Under the pieces are notes generated by a model. That model saw only the letters and a list, made by a program, of their open reading frames with translations, did no database searches and was not told the origin of the DNA. This document shows positions 10,368 through 20,985 of a stretch of 64,000 nucleotides of DNA, one piece after another. Source of the stretch: Flaccisagitta enflata. Lineage: Eukaryota; Chaetognatha; Sagittoidea; Aphragmophora. A program made the translations under genes and the position numbers. Numbering within the stretch: the stretch's first letter is position 1; every line of letters starts with the position of its first letter. Location: positions 15,190,001 through 15,254,000 of the forward strand of contig OZ231128.1 in the NCBI GenBank assembly GCA_965153355.1. The letters run 5' to 3'.

Positions 10368-11186
10368 TCTGTCTCTCTCTCTCCCCCCTCTCCCCCTCTC
10401 TCTCTCTCCCCCTCTCTCTCTCTCCCCCCTCTCTCTCTCCCCCCTCTCTCTCTCTCCCCCTCTCTCTCCCCCTTCTCTCTCCCCTCTCTCTCTCTCCCCC
10501 TCTCTCTCCCTCTCTCTCTCCCCTCTCTCTCCCTCTCCTCTCTCTCTCCCTCTCTGTCTCTCTCCCCCTCTCTCTCTCCCTCTCTCTCCCTCTTCCCCTC
10601 TCTGTCTCTCTCCCCCTCTCTCTCTCTCTTCCCTCTCTCTCTCTCTCTCCCCTCTCTCTCTCCCCACCTCTCTATCTCTCTCCCCTCCTCTCTATCTCCC
10701 CTCTCTCTCTCCCCCCTCTCTCTCTCCCTCCTCTCTCTCTCCCCTCTCCTCTCCCCTCTCCCCCTCTCTCCCCTCTCTCCTCTCTCTCTCCTCCCTCTCT
10801 TCTCCCTCTCTTTCCTCTCTCTCTCTCCCCTCTCTCTCCCTCCTCCCTCTCCTCCCTCCTTCTCCTCTCCCCCCCTCTCTTCTCTCCCTCTCTCTCTCTC
10901 CCCTCTCTTCTCTCTCCCCTCCTCTCTCTCTCTCTCCCCCTCTCTCTCTCTCTCCCCCTCTCTCTCTCCTCTCCCCCTCTCTCTCTTCTCTTTCCCCTCT
11001 CTTCTTTGCTCCCCTCTCTCTCTCCCCCTCTCTCTCCCCCCTCCTCTCTCTCCTCCCTCCCCTCTCTCCTCTCTCTCCCTCTCTCCCCTCTCTCTCTCTC
11101 TCCCCCCTCTCTCTCTCTCCCCTCCCTCTCTCTCTCCTCTCTCTCTCTCTTCTTCCTCTCCCTCTCTCTCTCTCTCTCCCTCTCTC

Positions 11187-11275
<89 letters not shown>
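10366..11275. repeat. Long CT/CCT microsatellite
   Basis: About 900 bp of CTCTCT alternating with CCCC clusters, becoming pure CT toward 11275. All three minus frames and one plus frame are open here purely because of the repeat (Arg-Glu or Ser-Leu polymers). No gene. Confidence 0.95.
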
Positions 11276-11276
<1 letters not shown>

Positions 11277-11478
11277 CATGATTAGAAGCAGCAGCCGCTG
11301 CTTCAAAACACACGCACAAACACTGTGGCATTACATGTAACCTTGGCCCGATGCTTCAGACCTTACTCCGATGGTTGCTTGGATAAGTCATGTCGGAGGA
11401 ATGCTTCAAGCATTACTTGGAGTCTTGCTCAAAGTCAACCTTGAAGTCAAGCTTCAAGTCACGCGTGTGAACATCCCC
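11276..11478 (+). repeat. 200-bp repeat linked to a CT array, copy 1
   Basis: The segment with GATGGTTGCTTGGATAAGTC, GCTTCAAGCATTACTTGGAG and CACGCGTGTGAACATCCCCC recurs at 27291-27513. Both copies sit directly after a long CT array. It is non-coding, and its class is unknown. Confidence 0.7.
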
Positions 11479-12274
11479 CTGAAAGTACCCTAAAGTACCT
11501 TACATACTTACATACTTACTTACATATTTACATACTTACATACATACTTACATACTTACTTACATACTTACTTACTTACATACTTACATACTTACATACT
11601 TACGTACTTACATACTTACATACTTACATACTTACTTACATACTTACATACTTACCTACATACTCACATACTTACATACTTACATGCTTACTTACTTACT
11701 TACATGCTTACTTACTTACATACAAGGCCAGTCAGCATCTCAAGGCCAGTCAGCATCACAAGGCCAGTCAGCATCACAAGGCCAGTCAGCATCACCAGAC
11801 CAGTCGGCACCACCAGACCAGTCAGCATCACTAGACCAGTCAGCATCACTAGACCAGTCAGCATCACCAGACCAGTCAGCATCACCAGACCAGTCAGCAT
11901 CACCAGACCAGTCAGCAAAAATACCCAAAAATGCCCAAAAAATACCCAAAAATTCCTTAAAATATCCAAAAATACCTAAAAATATCCAAAAATACCCTTA
12001 TATACCTAAAAATACCCAAAATTGATCAAAAATCATTCAAAAGTACCTATAAGTACCCGAAAATACCTGAATGTACCCTAAAGTACCTTAAGTACCAAGA
12101 ATAACTTAAGTACCCTAAAGTACCCTAAAGTACTGTGAAATACCCTAGAGTACCCTAAATTACCTTAAAAAACCTTAAAAAGTCATAATTTTAAAAATGT
12201 GACGGACCGACGGACCTACCGACCGACCTACCGACCGACACGGCAAAGTGTAGAGTCGCGTGCATGCGACTAAA
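11479..12274 (+). mobile_element. Hairpin element, variant B, with three internal arrays
   Basis: A CATACTTACATACTTA array (11500-11725) is followed by about ten 18-bp units GACCAGTCAGCATCACCA (11727-11918). Next come AATACCCAAAA/AAGTACCCTAA units (11920-12180), a GACGGACCGACGGACC array and hairpin GTCGCGTGCATGCGAC at 12255. The left boundary is uncertain. The related copy at 21785 carries the complementary AGGGTACTTT array. Confidence 0.6.
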
Positions 12275-12278
12275 AATG

Positions 12279-12539
12279 TCAATCTTTACTTTTTAGGACT
12301 TGATCAATTTCAAATCCATGTCTCTTGGCATCAGAGAGCAAAAGCTTAACAGAAACCGACAACTCAGGTGGATGACCCTGTAAGAAGGATAAAAAGATAG
12401 AATCAGTAAAGCTTTATCGCCAACCTGGCCTGCCCTTGATGCCATCCTGACAATGTAAGACTGTACGGATGATTTCTTTCTCCTCCGCTCATCTACTTCA
12501 TCATGAAAAGACACAGCTATTAACTCGTGTGAACCCTCA
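12279..12539 (-). CDS. Candidate C-terminal exon pair (unrecognised)
   Basis: The last exon, 12377 to 12279, follows acceptor ATCCTTCTTACAG. It encodes 32 residues starting GHPPELSVSVKLLLSDAKRH and a TGA stop. A 47-nt intron (GTTGGC...ACAG) separates it from an upstream open stretch, 12539-12425, whose end RMASRAGQ joins in phase 0. That stretch contains SFHDEVDERRRKKSSVQSY. Acceptor quality, intact phase and a charged composition unlike the flanks argue for coding. I do not recognise the family. The variant B hairpin element at 11479-12274 ends a few bases past the stop. Confidence 0.4.
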
Positions 12540-12559
12540 CTTAAAAACGATATCGAAAA

Positions 12560-13776
12560 GACGACAACTACTTTCGCACACTCTCTCACTTTCACATCTG
12601 CTCCTGCGTCTTCTCTTCATTTCCGCGTTGAAAGTCAACAAATCCCTGTTCATGTACTGGTTTTAAAGAGATTATATAAGGCATATCTTGGGCAGGGGCA
12701 GTAATGTTTGAAGTTATAGATAAGTATTGAATCTTAAGAATTTATTATAGATCAGAGCACTGGTTACTTCTCATTAAAGAACGTTATATTATAACTTATA
12801 ATGAAAGATGGATCATACAACCACTATGTTTCTTGTAACTAGTTATCACTGATTTTTTGCTTATGAAGCATTCTGAATGCTTGTTTTTTTTTATACCAGT
12901 TAATGACTTGATTGCGGGATCAAATCATTTTCTGATGAAGTTCTATTTGTTTGAAATATCTATATTTTGCTTGTCATAAAAATGCAAAAAAAAAAAAAAA
13001 AAAGACAACACCAAACATAACAACTAACAGTAGGGTGTGAGGGGCAGAATCCCTTTGTAAAAAATGTCTTTGTGACAAATGCTACTTACCAACAAACAGA
13101 CCTAGTGAATAATTTATGTGAAAAACAGAAGATAAGTGGGCCGCGTTCATGCAACTTAGAACTATAGCTCTAACAGTGCTTTCATGCTCAATGAAGTAGT
13201 ATGAAAATGTTTTTTTTAAAAATGCAAATTACTATTATCATGCTTTTACAACTATTTAGTTATTTCTGTAGAAGAATAAAAGAACATTTACAAATATAGC
13301 TAAATATATTCAGTACTATTTTGTCGGATATGTTGACTTTCAACCTTCCAACGGGATTGGCGTCGCCTTTGATTTGGCTCTTCCATTCAGGCAATGTTCC
13401 ATATATAATTTACTTTTTTTATCTTGATGGAGTACATGCTGCAAGTAATGCTAATTGATAATGTTTTTTACAAAGCATTTGAGTGGTGACAAAAATATTT
13501 TAAGGTTCTAACCCCACTAAAATTTTAACCCACTCTTCTCAAGTTAGGCCTAACCACAAAATACTAAAGGAAATTAGCTCTAAAAGTGATTGAAAGAAGG
13601 GTCATCAGTTCAATGTTTTGTTATTAACAGCTTGCTTGCTTGCTTTTGATGGAGCTTCAAAACGGTGTCATTTGAATATCCATTTAAACCTCTTTATTGC
13701 CTACCCCAACCGTAAGTTTACTAAGCGACGCGACTTTTAGTTATTTATTCCTTGTTTCATTTTGATTATTTCTGAG
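12560..13776. other. AT-rich spacer
   Basis: No repeat family, RNA gene or exon recognised. A poly-A run lies near 12985-13002. Confidence 0.5.
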
Positions 13777-14460
13777 GTATTGGTGGCATCGGGACGACGC
13801 TATGGAGCTACATCCTGAGGAATTGAAACCCGCACCGACACAAGTGGCAAATTCACCGGCTTCAAAAGACTGGCAAAATGGAAACCAAGTAAAGAAGGTA
13901 CGAGATATCAATGGCATCAAATAGTATGCGCGGTAGTTTTAAGATAAAGAGTAATTCAATTTAATGACTCCTTACAACTGATGTTTGGAATATAGATAAG
14001 GCATTTAAAGCTTGGTTCTTTTCATTGTCATTGGTTCTTTAAACGATTGCCAAGTAGCCTACATGATGTGGGATATGATCATTATTATCGTCTCACTTAA
14101 CGTAGCTTTAGAATCACTACTTTAGGTGACTTGAGAGAAAAAAAATATTGTAGTAAACCTGCAAGTTTAAACACACAGACGTACACATACACGTACAGTT
14201 AAATCCCACACAAACTAATTTCAAGGGACCAGTTTATCTTTACTTATACTGTTTTACCTTTCCACCTCAGGATTTCAACTGTTGCCTTGCCCTGCCTTGT
14301 CCTTGGGAACAACCTATCGACCCAAGAAACAAAAACGTTCATCTCCTGTCGATTCTCTCCATCACGTGAAATGTGGCACTTGGAATGCGGCTCGGCATCT
14401 CAATCGCTCAACTTTCAGTCGCCTTTGAAACCCTCAATGTTTTTTTTGTTGTAGACTAAC
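13777..14460 (+). CDS. Candidate two-exon gene start (unrecognised; possible pseudogene)
   Basis: Exon 1 follows acceptor-like TTTCTGAG and ends AAG|GTACGA at 13897. ATG at 13802 starts a 32-residue stretch (MELHPEELKPAPTQ, then SKDWQNGNQVKK) ending in phase 0. Exon 2 opens at 14271 after acceptor CTTTCCACCTCAG and reads DFNCCLALPCPWEQ, then DPRNKNVHLLSILSI. TGA follows at 14367, or alternatively a donor (CAC|GTGAAA). The same frame resumes as a hydrophobic stretch (NVALGMRLGISIAQLSVAF) to 14460. It may be a transporter-like membrane segment with a nonsense mutation. No homologue is named with confidence. Confidence 0.4.
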
Positions 14461-14514
14461 AACTTTAAGAGAGGTTTTGTCCATTCGTTGGTCTGTATTC
14501 CCATTATCTTAGTG

Positions 14515-14938
14515 TGTCTGTCCCTGTTGGTGCATCTGCCTTTGTTGGTGCATCTGTCTCTGTTGGGGTGTCTGTCTCTGTTGGGGTGTCTGTCTCTGTT
14601 GGGGTGTCTGTCTCTGTTGGGGTGTCTGTCTCTGTTGGGGTGTCTGTCTCTGTTGGTGCGTCTGTCTCTGTTGATGCATCTGTCTCTGTTGGTTATTCTG
14701 TCTCTGTTGATGTGTCTGTCTCTGTTGATGTGTCTGTCTCTGTTGATGTGTCTGTCTCTGTTGGTGTGTCTGTCTGTTGGCGCGTCTGTCTCTGTTGGTG
14801 AGTCAGTCTCTGTTGGTGAGTCAGTCTCTGTTGGTGAGTCAGTCTCTGTTGGTGAGTCTGTCTCTGTTGGTGAGTCTGTCTCTGTTGGTGAGTCTGTCTC
14901 TGTTGGTGGTTTGTCTCTGTTGGTGAGTCTGTCTCTCA
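14515..14938. repeat. 18-bp minisatellite
   Basis: About 23 units of GTCTCTGTTGGGGTGTCT type. It is followed at 14944-15062 by six 20-bp units in the opposite orientation, so the two can pair. Confidence 0.9.
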
Positions 14939-14943
14939 TAGTG

Positions 14944-15062
14944 ACACACCAACAGAGAGACAGACACACCAACAGAGAGACAGACACACCAACAGAGGGA
15001 CAGACACACCAACAGAGGGACAGACACACCAACAGAGGGACAGACACACCAACAGAGGGACT
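14944..15062. repeat. 20-bp minisatellite, inverted relative to neighbours
   Basis: Six units of ACACCAACAGAGAGACAGAC. This is the reverse complement of the 20-bp unit at 15833-16455. Confidence 0.9.
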
Positions 15063-15065
15063 ATG

Positions 15066-15330
15066 TCGATCTGAGTATTAATTGCCAAATGTTTTGATTT
15101 GCTACAAATTCATTTTAAAAGGGTAAACCGTGAAGTGTAATTCTTCATGTTGTTTTCCTCCATCTCGTCGGTATCTCCAGATCCTGGACTAGCTCCGGGA
15201 GCATGGGCCTTGAAGGCATTTGGAGTAAAAATGACAGTTTGAAGGAAAATACTTCACAGTTAATCTTTCAAAAAAGAATTTGTAGAAAATAAAAACATTT
15301 GTATGTTGATATTTAGCAGTCGTCATTAGA
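15066..15330. repeat. 270-bp duplicated segment, copy 1 (exon-like core)
   Basis: It is about 85% identical to 16789-17050. The core (15140-15240) has a strong plus-strand acceptor (CGTCGGTATCTCCAG), then CCTGGACTAGCTCCGGGAGC. It is also open on minus (NAFKAHAPGASPGSG...). A third, shorter core copy lies at 15500-15570. Which strand, if any, is coding is unresolved. Confidence 0.6.
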
Positions 15331-15499
15331 CACCTATGCAAAAAATCAAGCCTGACGAAAAAAAAGAAAACTGAAAATAAGTGTATCTGTTTGTTAAAAG
15401 AATATCTTCAGTAAGTAGAAATTTTAGAAAAAAATCTTTTTCAAAGAAGAAAAGGTTGTTTCAGTCTTTGACAATGACATGTGGTTTCAGGGGTGGGAT

Positions 15500-15570
15500 A
15501 ATTCTCGTGTTGTCGGTATTTCCAGATTGTGGTGAATCGCCACAAGCATGGGCTTTGAAGACTTCATGAG
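15500..15570. repeat. Exon-like core, diverged copy 2
   Basis: TTGTCGGTATTTCCAG followed by CAAGCATGGGCTTTGAAG matches the cores at 15175-15230 and 16890-16945. The minus frame is again open (FKAHACGDSPQSGNTDN). Flanks do not match the other two copies. Confidence 0.5.
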
Positions 15571-15832
15571 AGCTCGCTCCACATGAATTCACTTGTTACT
15601 TATTGTCAGGATTACTGACATTACAGAAATACATGTGAAGCCGGCTCGCCTGTATTTCAATTAATGTTGGTAGTTATTGGCTAAAACAACCATTTATTTT
15701 TTGACAAAAAAATTTTTTCTATGATTTTTAGTTACTGGAAATACTTTTTCTTCAAGCTGATTAGCTTTTTTTTAGATTTCATCCTTTTCTCTTCGCTTGT
15801 TTTTTTTTTGCATAGGTGTCTAAGCAGTCTCT

Positions 15833-16455
15833 CTGTTGGTGTGTCTGTCTCTCTGTTGGAGTGTCTGTCTCTCTGTTGGTGTGTCTGTCTCTCTGTTGGT
15901 GTGTCTGTCTCTCTGTTGGTGTGTCTGTCTCTCTGTTGGTGTGTCTGTCTCTCTGTTGGTGTGTCTGTCTCTCTGTTGGTGTCTCTGTTTCTCTGTTGGT
16001 GTGTCTGTTTCTCTGTTGGTGTGTCTGTCTCTCTGTTGGTGCGTCTGTCTCTCTGTTGGTGCGCCTGTCTCTCTGTTGGTGTGTCTGTTTCTCTGTTGGT
16101 GTGTCTGTTTCTCTGTTGGTGTGTCTGTTTCTCTGTTGGTGTGTCTGTCTCTCTGTTGGTGTGTCTGTCTCTCTGTTGGTGTGTCTGTCTCTCTGTTGGT
16201 GTGTCTGTCTCTCTGTTGGTGTGTCTCTCTCTGTTGGTGTGTCTGTCTCTCTGTTGGTGTGTCTGTCTCTCAGTTGGTGTGTCTGTCTCTCAGTTGGTGT
16301 GTCTGTCTCTCTGTTAGTGTGTCTGTCTCTCTGTAAGTATGTCTGTCTCTCTGTTGGTGTGTCTGTCTCTCTATTGGTGTGTCTGTCTCTCTGTTGGTGT
16401 GTCTGTCTCTCTGTTGGTGTGTCTGTCCCTTTATTGGTGTGTCTGTCTCTCTGAC
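15833..16455. repeat. 20-bp minisatellite, about 31 units
   Basis: The unit GTGTCTGTCTCTCTGTTGGT repeats with an exact 20-nt period. A few units carry single changes (GTTT, GCGC, CAGTTGG). All plus frames are open because 20 is not a multiple of 3 and no unit creates a stop; the Cys/Val/Ser/Leu translations are not proteins. Confidence 0.95.
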
Positions 16456-16528
16456 GGTTGTTTGCTGGTGTTGTATTTGAAAAGTCATCTACAACTTTGG
16501 AATCATATCATGCCTGTATTGATAAATA

Positions 16529-16721
16529 AAACAAGGATGGATACATGGCCACCCAAGACCTGTGCGGGTGGGCAGGGGCAGTGCTGGAGAGGGTCGCTAG
16601 GGCATCTGGGCAGGAGCCGTATGCTCTTAAAGCTAAAAAACGACTCAAAGTAAAAGGGGACTGACCGACCAACTAATGGACCGATATAGCGGGGCGTAGA
16701 GTCGCGTAGCACAAGACTAAC
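16529..16721 (+). mobile_element. Hairpin element, variant B
   Basis: ACAAGGATGGATACATGGCC left end, short GGGGACTGACCGACC array, hairpin GTCGCGTAGCACAAGAC with a decayed right arm. It is the uninterrupted relative of 7513-8022. Confidence 0.7.
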
Positions 16722-16788
16722 AACAATTTTTACAGATGAGCTGTAAATTGCATTTGACTAATTCCGTGATAACCGAAAATAACTTCAA

Positions 16789-17050
16789 TCTGAGTATTAA
16801 CAGTCAAATGTTTTGATTTGCTACACATTCAGTTTTAGAAGGTAAACAGTGAAGTGTATTTCTTCTTGTTGTTTTCCTCCATCCTGTCGGTACTTCCAGA
16901 TCCTGGACTGGTTCCGGGAGCATGGGCTTTGAAGGCGTTTGGAAGTAAAATGACTATACGAAGGATACCACTTTACAGTTAATCTTTCAAAAAAGAATTT
17001 GTAGAAAAACAAAACATCTTAACTGTTGATACTTAGCAGATTGGGCTTAT
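16789..17050. repeat. 270-bp duplicated segment, copy 3 (exon-like core)
   Basis: Direct repeat of 15066-15330. Its core has acceptor GTCGGTACTTCCAG on plus, and minus frame NAFKAHAPGTSPGSGSTDR. Between the two copies lie the 20-bp minisatellite and a hairpin element. Confidence 0.6.
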
Positions 17051-17091
17051 TCTAGGTTTTCTGAAATTTTGTCAAAATTTTGTCAAAAGCT

Positions 17092-17277
17092 TTTTAGTCA
17101 CGTGCTACGCTACTCTACACCCCGCTATTGTCGGTCGGTCGGTCGGTGTCCTTCTTACTTTTTCGGCGTTTTTGTGCTTTTTGAGCAAACGGCTCCTGCC
17201 CAGATGCCCTAGTGACCTCTAGCACTGCTCCTAGCCACCTGCACGCAACTAGGGTAGCCGTGTATTCAACCTTGTTT
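17092..17277 (-). mobile_element. Hairpin element, variant B
   Basis: TTTTTAGTCACGTGCTACGC hairpin end, GTCGGTCGGTCGGTCGG array, far end GCCGTGTATTCAACCTTGT. Confidence 0.7.
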
Positions 17278-17695
17278 CTAGGAACAGTCACATTAACAGA
17301 AATTGTAGTACTAGCAGGCTTATTGGAAGACCGCATTAAAATTCATCTTGTTAATATTTGGCCATAATTGCTGCTTTTTACCGCATCTCACATGAACTCT
17401 TTTTATTCAATTCCTCAGCATGTTGCATAAGTAGCATTAGTATGCTTCTTAATTTTAAAGATATCTTTTGTATATCACATCCCCCCCCCCCGTGTGCTGA
17501 ATTCATGGTTTAATTCATTGACATTGCTGGAAACGTGTCAAAATGAAATTGTTGCAAAAAAATTTGTTATTCATGTCTTAGCTTGTTGTGTACCAAATAC
17601 CTCCATGAATGATATTCTGTGCCAATTTACTATTTCAAAAAGAAAAAATTAGTCTATGACATTATTAGCCAGCTATCTAGTGAAAACTATTCTGC
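17278..17695. other. AT-rich spacer
   Basis: Contains a C-run at 17481-17491. Nothing else recognisable. Confidence 0.5.
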
Positions 17696-19311
17696 AAGGT
17701 GTTTCACATCAAAAGATTTATAAGAAAACGATGTTATTTTGCTTCTGGAAATAATAAAACTTAGGTTATTAGGGTAACAATGGTACGTGGCAGCAGAGTC
17801 GTGAAGTGCGGCAATTGCGACAGATTGTGAGGAAAACATGTCAGAAATGAGGAAGGAGAATAAAAGAAAGACAAAAACATATTTCTGTATAAAGTGGTAT
17901 GCAAAAAGAAATAAAAACCTAATCAATATGGAGTAAACCTGTTTTTATCCCTGTAAATGAGTAAAACAAATGGCAAGTCAGCTATACAGGGTTAAACTAG
18001 TAAGAAAACAGCAAAATATCATAGGTGAAGAAAGTGTGGCAGTTTTAGTTGAAATTTTCTTGCTACGTGGCAGCTTTGCAGAATCGGCACCCTGGGATAA
18101 AACAATTCTGAAAATATATTCAAAAAACATTAAAGTTTTGAATTTTCATATAAAATTTTTAATGGTCTATGTCAAGTAGTTTGGCCACAATAAAGATTTG
18201 AAGTAAAATGAATATTTACAGCCAATGTCTTTTTATTTGGAATGTTTTTCTTCAAATTCTTTTCATTTCTAAACGGTTTGAGCTACAGATCCAAGCACTA
18301 CTGTCTCACATAAGGTTTGACACAAGAATGATATTACCATGCGGTTTTTTGCGTTTTTGGAGAGTTTATGAGTATAGAAACCAAGAACCATCAAGTAAAA
18401 AATCTTTCCTGAGGCAGTTTTTGAAAAAGAGTTATTTTACAAAGAAAATTTTTTTGGTTGATTTGACCTATTTTTAGTTGCGGACACGCAACTCTATAAG
18501 AGGTTTTGTCCGTCCGTCCGTTGGTCGGTCCGTCGGACGGTGAGCACGAGTCGATAAGTGTGAAAACGCGCATATCCGCTCCTGCCCACCCGTCCGCAAC
18601 TGGTGGCCGTGTATCCAGCCTTGTTTGACAGCATAATGTTAATTCTGATAAAATTCCAATGCATTTGACAGGTTGCACAGTATGGTTTTCATAAGAAATG
18701 AAAAATTCATATTTTAAGCCACTGTTGTAATTTTGTAACGGTGGTTTTAAAAATGAAAATTTTATTTTTTTGTGAAAATTATATAGTGCAATCTATCAAA
18801 AGAAAGGAATTTCATCGGGATTATCATTATACTGTCAATAAATAGGTCAAACCAACTTGAAAAATAGTCTGTGCAGAATGAAGTTAAATGTTGAATTTTT
18901 TATTTTCTTTTAAAAGATTTTCTACTTGATAATCCTTGGTTTGTATACTCATGAACTCTTCATAAATGCAAAAAACCGCATAGTAATATCATTCTTGTCT
19001 CAAACCTAATGTGAGAGAGCAGTGTCAGATAAGTTTTAAATCAAAGATTTTCAAAAAAGATTTTTTCTTTTTAGTCAAACTTGGCATTTGTGGCTTTTAC
19101 GATTTAGACAAAAACTTTTGGATAAAAAAAGCCTCGACTGTAAATGTTTTTTTTTTCAAATCTGAGGCCAAACTACGTGACATAGACCAATAGAATTTTT
19201 AAAAAAAAATTGAAGCATAAAAACGCTTTGAATCTTTTTTCAGAATTGTGTTATTTTTAAAAGCAGAATGACATAGTTTCCTTTTATTTTATTTGATGTG
19301 AAACACCCTTT
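17696..19311. mobile_element. Long foldback element
   Basis: The outer inverted repeat is AAGGTGTTTCACATCAAA at 17696 and its complement at 19291-19311. The arms continue inward for several hundred bases (ATATAAAATTTTTAATGGTC / GACATAGACCAATAG) and meet near 18745 at GCCACTGTTGTAATTTTGTA. The innermost ~350 bp of each arm is related to the foldback at 32951-33558. A variant A hairpin element interrupts the left arm at 18476-18624. There is no transposase frame. Confidence 0.75.
18476..18624 (-). mobile_element. Hairpin element, variant A, nested
   Basis: Hairpin GTTGCGGACACGCAAC, array GTCCGTCCGTCCGTTGG, partner GTCCGCAAC, far end GTATCCAGCCTTG. It sits in a T-run of the foldback. The equivalent position in the 32951 copy is an uninterrupted TAATTTTTTGACAG. 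Confidence 0.8.
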
Positions 19312-19824
19312 ATGTTGAGTCTTTATAAAACTGCTCCACCATCATATTTGGGGGAAGTGGGCGAAGCTTTGAATAATTAACTGAAGGAGTCATTGCGAAG
19401 ATAAGATATATGTGGCCGGATAAATGGCTGAACTAGTCGCGTGCAGATGGACAGGGGCTTTGAGGTTGCCAAGGCATTTGAGCAGAAGCAGTGAGACTAA
19501 AGGCTGCAACTACCATTAGGGTGAAGATGAGGTTAGTATTGAATTAAGATTAGAATTAATATTTCTTTCATGCCAATTTTTGCAAAGAAGGTCCTGTAGC
19601 GCTCGATTAAAAACTAAGTAGTTGTAGCCTTTGTTCGGGAGACTCTTTTACCATTTTATGGTGCAATGCACTAATTTAGAAAAACGATTTACTAACTTTC
19701 AAATTCCTGAAGGAAGATCCATAAGGCAACAATTGACTTCCCCCTTCACGGAAAAGGGTCAAGAATACAACGCTCAAAGACAGTCGACACCATTTAGGGT
19801 CCAAGCAAGTGAGGTAATATTCTC
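19312..19824. other. Spacer with decayed hairpin-element remnant
   Basis: GTGGCCGGATAAATGGC plus GTCGCGTGCAGATGGAC at 19413-19450 look like a variant B left end. A right end near 19603 (GCGCTCGATTAAAAAC) is weak. The rest is unassigned. Confidence 0.4.
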
Positions 19825-20779
19825 AACAAGCCCGACTGGGCAACGATGCGTCCGGACTGTGTCTCTGCATGTATTGATCATGTGACATATATGGAGAGGC
19901 AGATGGACGAACAGACGGGTGAAACGATTGAGTGTGAAGGCTATCAAAACATGTTGGTTGATCATTTGTTTCAGTAAAGGATCTCACCGTGTCCAAAAAC
20001 AGCCGAGAAACGCGGTTTTTAGGTGCGCCACAGCACCTCTATAAGAGGCTCTGTCCGTCCGTCTTATAACTGTGTAGGCAATGAGGAAAAGGAAAAGACA
20101 AAAAGACAATAAAATCAAAGACAAAACAATGTTGTACCTCAGCCGAGGCTTTGGACTCGCAGGAGAAAGGGTAAAACAAAATATTACTCTTAATCCTGGC
20201 CGGTTTAGGCCCCATCACCATTTCCCAAAGTACAACAAATAAATTGAGACAAAAACACGCTCGAGTAGAAAATCGCAAATAATGTTTGAAATCACTTGAA
20301 AATTGATCTCGTTCAACAACTCAAGATGATCGTCATTGTACATGTATTCATCATCATATTCAGTTTTATATTGGTCTGATAGAGTTAGAGATAGGTCTGA
20401 TAGAGCTAGAAGTAGGTCTGATAGAGCTAGAAGTAGGTCTGATAGAGCTAGAGGTAGGTCTGATAGAGCTACGGATAGGGTCAGGGATAGGTCTGGTAGA
20501 GCCAGTGATAGGTCTCATCGAGCTAGGGATAGGTCTCACAGAACTAGGGATAGGTCTTATTGAGCTTGGGATAGGTATCAAAGAGCTAGGGATAGGTCTC
20601 ATCAAGCTAGGGATATGTTTAATAGAGCTAGGGAAAGTTCTAAAAATACAAACACCAGGCGCACTGTCTTGGCCCGTGTATACGGCCTTGTTAGCCCTTG
20701 TTATATAGGCGTAACGGACGGATCGACGGACGGATGGACAGACCCTCTTATAGAGATGCCTTCCTTACCGACGCATTTA
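19825..20779 (+). mobile_element. Hairpin element, variant E, carrying nested variant C
   Basis: Left end ACAAGCCCGACTGGGC and partner GATGCGTCCG at 19850. The body is identical in layout to 9199-9504 up to GAAACGCGGTTTTT (20020). It resumes at GCGTAACGGACGGATCG (20708) and ends CGACGCATTTAAA. The variant C element 20021-20692 is inserted between. Confidence 0.75.
20021..20692 (-). mobile_element. Hairpin element, variant C, nested in variant E
   Basis: Hairpin AGGTGCGCCACAGCACCT, then a unique segment (20060-20300) and an array of about twelve GATAGGTCTGATAGAGCTAG units (20375-20640). Partner GGCGCACT and far end GTATACGGCCTTGTT follow. Open frames across the array are not genes. Confidence 0.75.
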
Positions 20780-20985
20780 AACAAGGCCGGATATACGGCT
20801 ACCCTAGTCGCGTGCGGGTTGGCAGGAGCAATGCTGGAAAAGGTTTCTTGGGTTTCTGGGCCGGAGCTGTATGCTCAAAAAGCTCAAAAATGCCAAAAAA
20901 GTAAAAAGGGGACCAACCGAACCGACCGACGGACGGACCGATGGACCGACATTGCAGGGTGTAGAGTTGCGTAGCACGCGACTAG
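20779..20985 (+). mobile_element. Hairpin element, variant B
   Basis: Starts exactly where the variant E copy ends (ACAAGGCCGGATATACGGC) with partner GTCGCGTGCGGG. The array GACCGACGGACGGACC leads to hairpin GTTGCGTAGCACGCGAC. Confidence 0.75.

Noticed and set aside
10314-11331. Long open frames of Ser-Leu and Arg-Glu
   Set aside because: They are translations of CT/GA microsatellites, open on several frames at once. The same applies at 22.8-23.3, 26.0-27.3, 35.5-35.9, 49.8-50.2 and 62.3-62.5 kb.
11727-11918. Possible CRISPR-like array (regular 18-bp units)
   Set aside because: Units are contiguous without unique spacers and lie in an animal genome inside a transposable element.
14367-14369. 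TGA as a selenocysteine codon
   Set aside because: No SECIS-like structure or selenoprotein family evidence; a nonsense mutation or nearby donor is simpler.
15816-16454. Cys/Val/Leu-rich open frames over 600 bp
   Set aside because: Three plus frames are open simultaneously because a 20-bp unit without stops cycles through all frames. There is no start context or domain.
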